DNA from: Conus ventricosus
Taxonomy: Eukaryota; Mollusca; Gastropoda; Neogastropoda; Conidae
DNA length: 64,000 bases
Direction: 5' to 3'
Assembly: GCA_018398815.1 (NCBI GenBank)
Contig: CM031611.1
Location: 48,831,263-48,895,262, forward strand
Shown: positions 61,145-64,000 of the stretch, one piece after another
Layout of the letters: every line of letters starts with the position of its first letter
How positions within the stretch are numbered: the first letter of the stretch is position 1
The notes under the pieces: model-generated
Seen by the model: the letters and a program-made list of their open reading frames with translations, nothing else
Databases searched by the model: none
Told to the model about the DNA's origin: nothing
Translations under genes and position numbers: made by a program

Positions 61145-64000
61145 ATGGTAGGTGTATGGTGTTCAAATAAGGAGCTGGCCATGGCATCTGCTATAAAATT
61201 TAAGCGAGTTGAAGCACAACCCCATCAGGATCTCAAGAGGATGAACCTATCAACTGGAACATTTGCAGTTCTGTGCCAGAAAGACACTTCAGAAACATTG
61301 ATAAGTCCAGCAAGAAAAGATGGTGTAGGGTACAAATATGTTGCTGACATCTTGAAAAGCTTTCTTGAAATTGGTGAGAGACCATTTTGTACACCTGTTC
61401 TTAGGCTTTTGATGAACAAGACAGAACATGAGACTACTTTTCGTACAAACCATGCCTGCTGGCACAAAAGCTGTAGAAGCCGAATTGGATACAACTGTGC
61501 TGTTGAGAAAGCGGAGAAATGAATCTCAACCGCAAGTCCAGCAAAAACAAGACGACTGACAGCTTCCTCTCAAGAACTGCAAGACATATGCTTTTTCTGT
61601 AACAAGTCATCATCTCACTCAAGTCCATCCAAAGTTCACAGTGTTCAAACTCTTGAAATGGACTGCAAAGTTAGAAAACAAGCAGCATTACTGAAAGACC
61701 AAGAACTTCTACGGAACTTGCTCCAGGGACATGGTGGCGACTGAAGCCAAATATCACAAAAACTGTTTGGCAGCATTCTACAGGCGTAAACCAGCATCTG
61801 ATTCAGTGAATTTAAGTGAGGACTCTCCAATCCAAATCCACTCGCTTGCACTGGCAGAGCTAGTGGCCTACATAGAGAATTTTCGCGAGGCTGAAGATGA
61901 TGCTCCTGTTTTCAGCATGCCCTTCCTGTGCAAGCTATACAGTTCGAGTGTGCAGAAACTGGGTTTGGAAGGTGGAAACGTTCACAGCACACGCCTTCGT
62001 AACAAGTTACTTGAAATCATTCCGGGGCTTACGTCAGCTGTTCAAGGCCGAGAAACTGTAATGATGTTTGACAAGGATATTAGTGAGGCAGTCAAAAGGG
62101 CATGTAATGAAGTTCTGACGCAGTGCATCTAAGTAAAGCAGCTCAACAGATTCGTAGAGATATTCTTCAGCGTCAGAAAGGTTTTGATGGCAGGTTCACT
62201 GAAAATGTCAGAGGATTCGATCCCGTCTTCTTTGAAAACTTTGATAAAATTTATTTTGTGTGGACCAACACTTACAGTTGATGAAAGTGATACTTCAAAT
62301 GCAACAGAACAAAGCTGTTCTATCTGTCTCACAGTTGATTGCCTTTAATTGCAAGCAGTCACGCAGACTTTCTACCTTTCAGAGGCACAACCAAAAAAGT
62401 GAAACACACCTGCCTCTCTACTTGAGCTTAAAAGTTCATGCAGAGACAGAAAACGAGGGCTAGTTGATACACTCTTTGCTCTTGGTTTGGGAATTTCATA
62501 TGACGGAGTTCTATCAATTTCTTCAGAGATTGCTGACCAGGTCTGCAGCAGTTTTGAGCGAGCAGGAGTCGTCGTTCCTCCACAGATGCGAAAAGGTGTT
62601 TTTACTACTGCTGCATTTGATAACATCGACCACAACCCCAGCTCTATGACAGCTGTTGACTCATTCCATGGGACAAGTGTGTCTTTGACTCAACACAGAA
62701 AAGCAGAAGAAGAAGGAAAAGAACAAGATGCCCTAGTGCCACGTAGTAAAGATACACAGCAGAAAAGAGAACTATTCCACAGCTTCCATTTCAGTATACG
62801 GCCATCATGCCTGTGCCATGTCCAGGAAAGGAACAGACTGCGCCATATCTACCAGGACCCTGTAAACCTTGTATCAGTACTGACACCCGAAAATTATGAG
62901 ACCTGAGTATGCATGGCTGAGGCATGTATAGTGTCGTGGAGACAGCACCAATTTCTGACAAAGACTTTATCTCATGGGCTGCTTACCATGCTTCATGCCA
63001 ACCTTCCTTGCATCTTCCTGTGGCAGATTCCTCTCTCTTACCTTTGATTTTAGAGAATGCTCATTCGCCTGTGCTTGTCAAACATGTGATGGGGCTGATC
63101 AAATCAACAGTGGAGTACTTGAATCCCACACAAAACCAGTCATTGCTGCTGATCAGCCTCTGTATGCTTTAGCAAAAGAGATACAGTGGACATGGCCCTG
63201 ACACTCACGGAGAACAGAATTGCGTTCTTATTCTTGGAGGACTGCACATTGAGATGTCCGCTTTCAAAAACTCTGGGTGACTGGCTGAACGGATCTGGGT
63301 GGACAAGCCTTCTCACAGCTGCTGGCATTGCTACATCTGGTGTGGCTGACTCGTTCCTAAAGGCCTCCCATGTCACCAGAACCAGGCATGCACACCAAGT
63401 CACTGCAGCTGCGTTGTATATCTTACAACAGCGAGCATTCCAAGCATACAAGGAAGTCAATCCTGCTGAACAGTCCACTGGTATACAGGAATGGCAGGAC
63501 AGAAAATCAAAAGAGCAGCCACAGTTCAAGTACTGGACACTTGTACTTCACGTTCAAGTCACCATCCTGCAAATGATTTATTCACTTCGTGCTGGCAAGT
63601 TTGTCAAATACGTGGAACGTTTGTCAAAACTGATGCCCTGGCTGTCTGCATTGGACCACAAAAACTATGCCCGGTGGTTGTCTGTCCACATTCGTGACAT
63701 GGTGCAGCTGAACAACATCCATCCTGAAATCTTCCATGAATTTTGCTCAGGATCCTTTGTTGTCAGGAAAACGCAACGCAAGTTTTCAAGCATTGCCATG
63801 GATCAACTGCACGAGCAGTGCAATGCACTCATCAAAGGCGAAGGTGGAGCAGTGGGTTTAACCAACAACCCAAATGCTTTGCGTCGTTGGATGATAGCAG
63901 GACCAGAAATTTCTCGTATGCTTGATGATTTCGAGAAGCATCTGCAAGCTGTGAACCCATACAAAATACACATCAAGAACAACAACCAGCTGTTCAGTAC
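61145..64000 (+). pseudogene. Frameshifted copy of a large uncharacterised, probably transposon-derived gene (3' end beyond window)
   Basis: Successive frames form one collinear protein of more than 900 residues. 61145-61522 has FAVLCQKD and HACWHKSCRSRIG. 61550-61741 has ICFFCNK. 61731-62132 has AKYHKNCLAAFYRR, so paired Cys/His units suggest two zinc-binding modules. 62450-62906 has LFALGLGISYDGVLSIS and FDNIDHNPSSMTAVDSFHGT. 62924-63200 and 63180-63272 follow, with VLILGGLHIEMSAFK. From 63273 to the window edge one frame stays open, with GDWLNGSGW, DHKNYARWLSVHIRDM and GGAVGLTNNPNALRRWM. From memory, such motifs recur in many unnamed proteins predicted in molluscs and cnidarians; I know of no assigned function or domain name. 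It could be a DNA transposon gene or a retroelement passenger. Confidence 0.75.

Overview
The window is invertebrate nuclear DNA, most likely from a mollusc and probably a marine gastropod. Very long (CA)n/(TG)n tracts, kilobase-scale introns, a tRNA-derived SINE with an (ATT)n tail and an RNase H-bearing LINE all point that way. The assignment is inference, because no conserved single-copy gene identifies the species. There are no operons, CRISPR arrays or bacterial signals.

Layout. 1-3.6 kb is non-coding flank with microsatellites. 3.6-26.6 kb holds the only host gene I can model. It has a 1,525-nt coding exon (3752-5276) for a Ser-rich disordered protein, followed by three small exons at 13487-13550, 20327-20362 and 26515-26557. 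Each exon has splice-like borders, the reading phases agree, and the frame closes at a TGA 60 nt before an AATAAA. The predicted protein is 555 residues with phospho-docking motifs and no enzyme domain that I recognise. 26.7-32.7 kb is a microsatellite desert in which TG-strand arrays give way to CA-strand arrays. 32,776-38,741 is a nearly full-length LINE of the RNase H-bearing I-like group, flanked by a perfect 14-bp target-site duplication. Its gag-like ORF1 and its endonuclease/RT/RNase H ORF2 keep every hallmark motif but are cut by about a dozen frameshifts.

38.8-60 kb is repeat-rich intergenic DNA. It contains tRNA-derived SINEs, an 870-bp tandem duplication with a 55-bp-arm hairpin, and a 2.03-kb Tc1-like DD34E transposon carrying a purine-rich minisatellite. 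Short 3'-end-only copies of the LINE family also occur here, with TTATC or TTACC tails, one of them a head-to-tail dimer. An 11-unit minisatellite at 58.66-59.29 kb repeats a TTCTAGAA core. 61.1-64.0 kb is a broken copy of a large, probably transposon-derived protein gene that I know only as an uncharacterised family of invertebrate genomes. It runs off the right edge.

Two window-wide oddities stand out. Uninterrupted G or C homopolymers reach 47 nt at more than a dozen sites. Frameshifts are far more common than stop codons in the transposon genes, while the host exon is clean, which would fit incomplete polishing of repeats in a long-read assembly.
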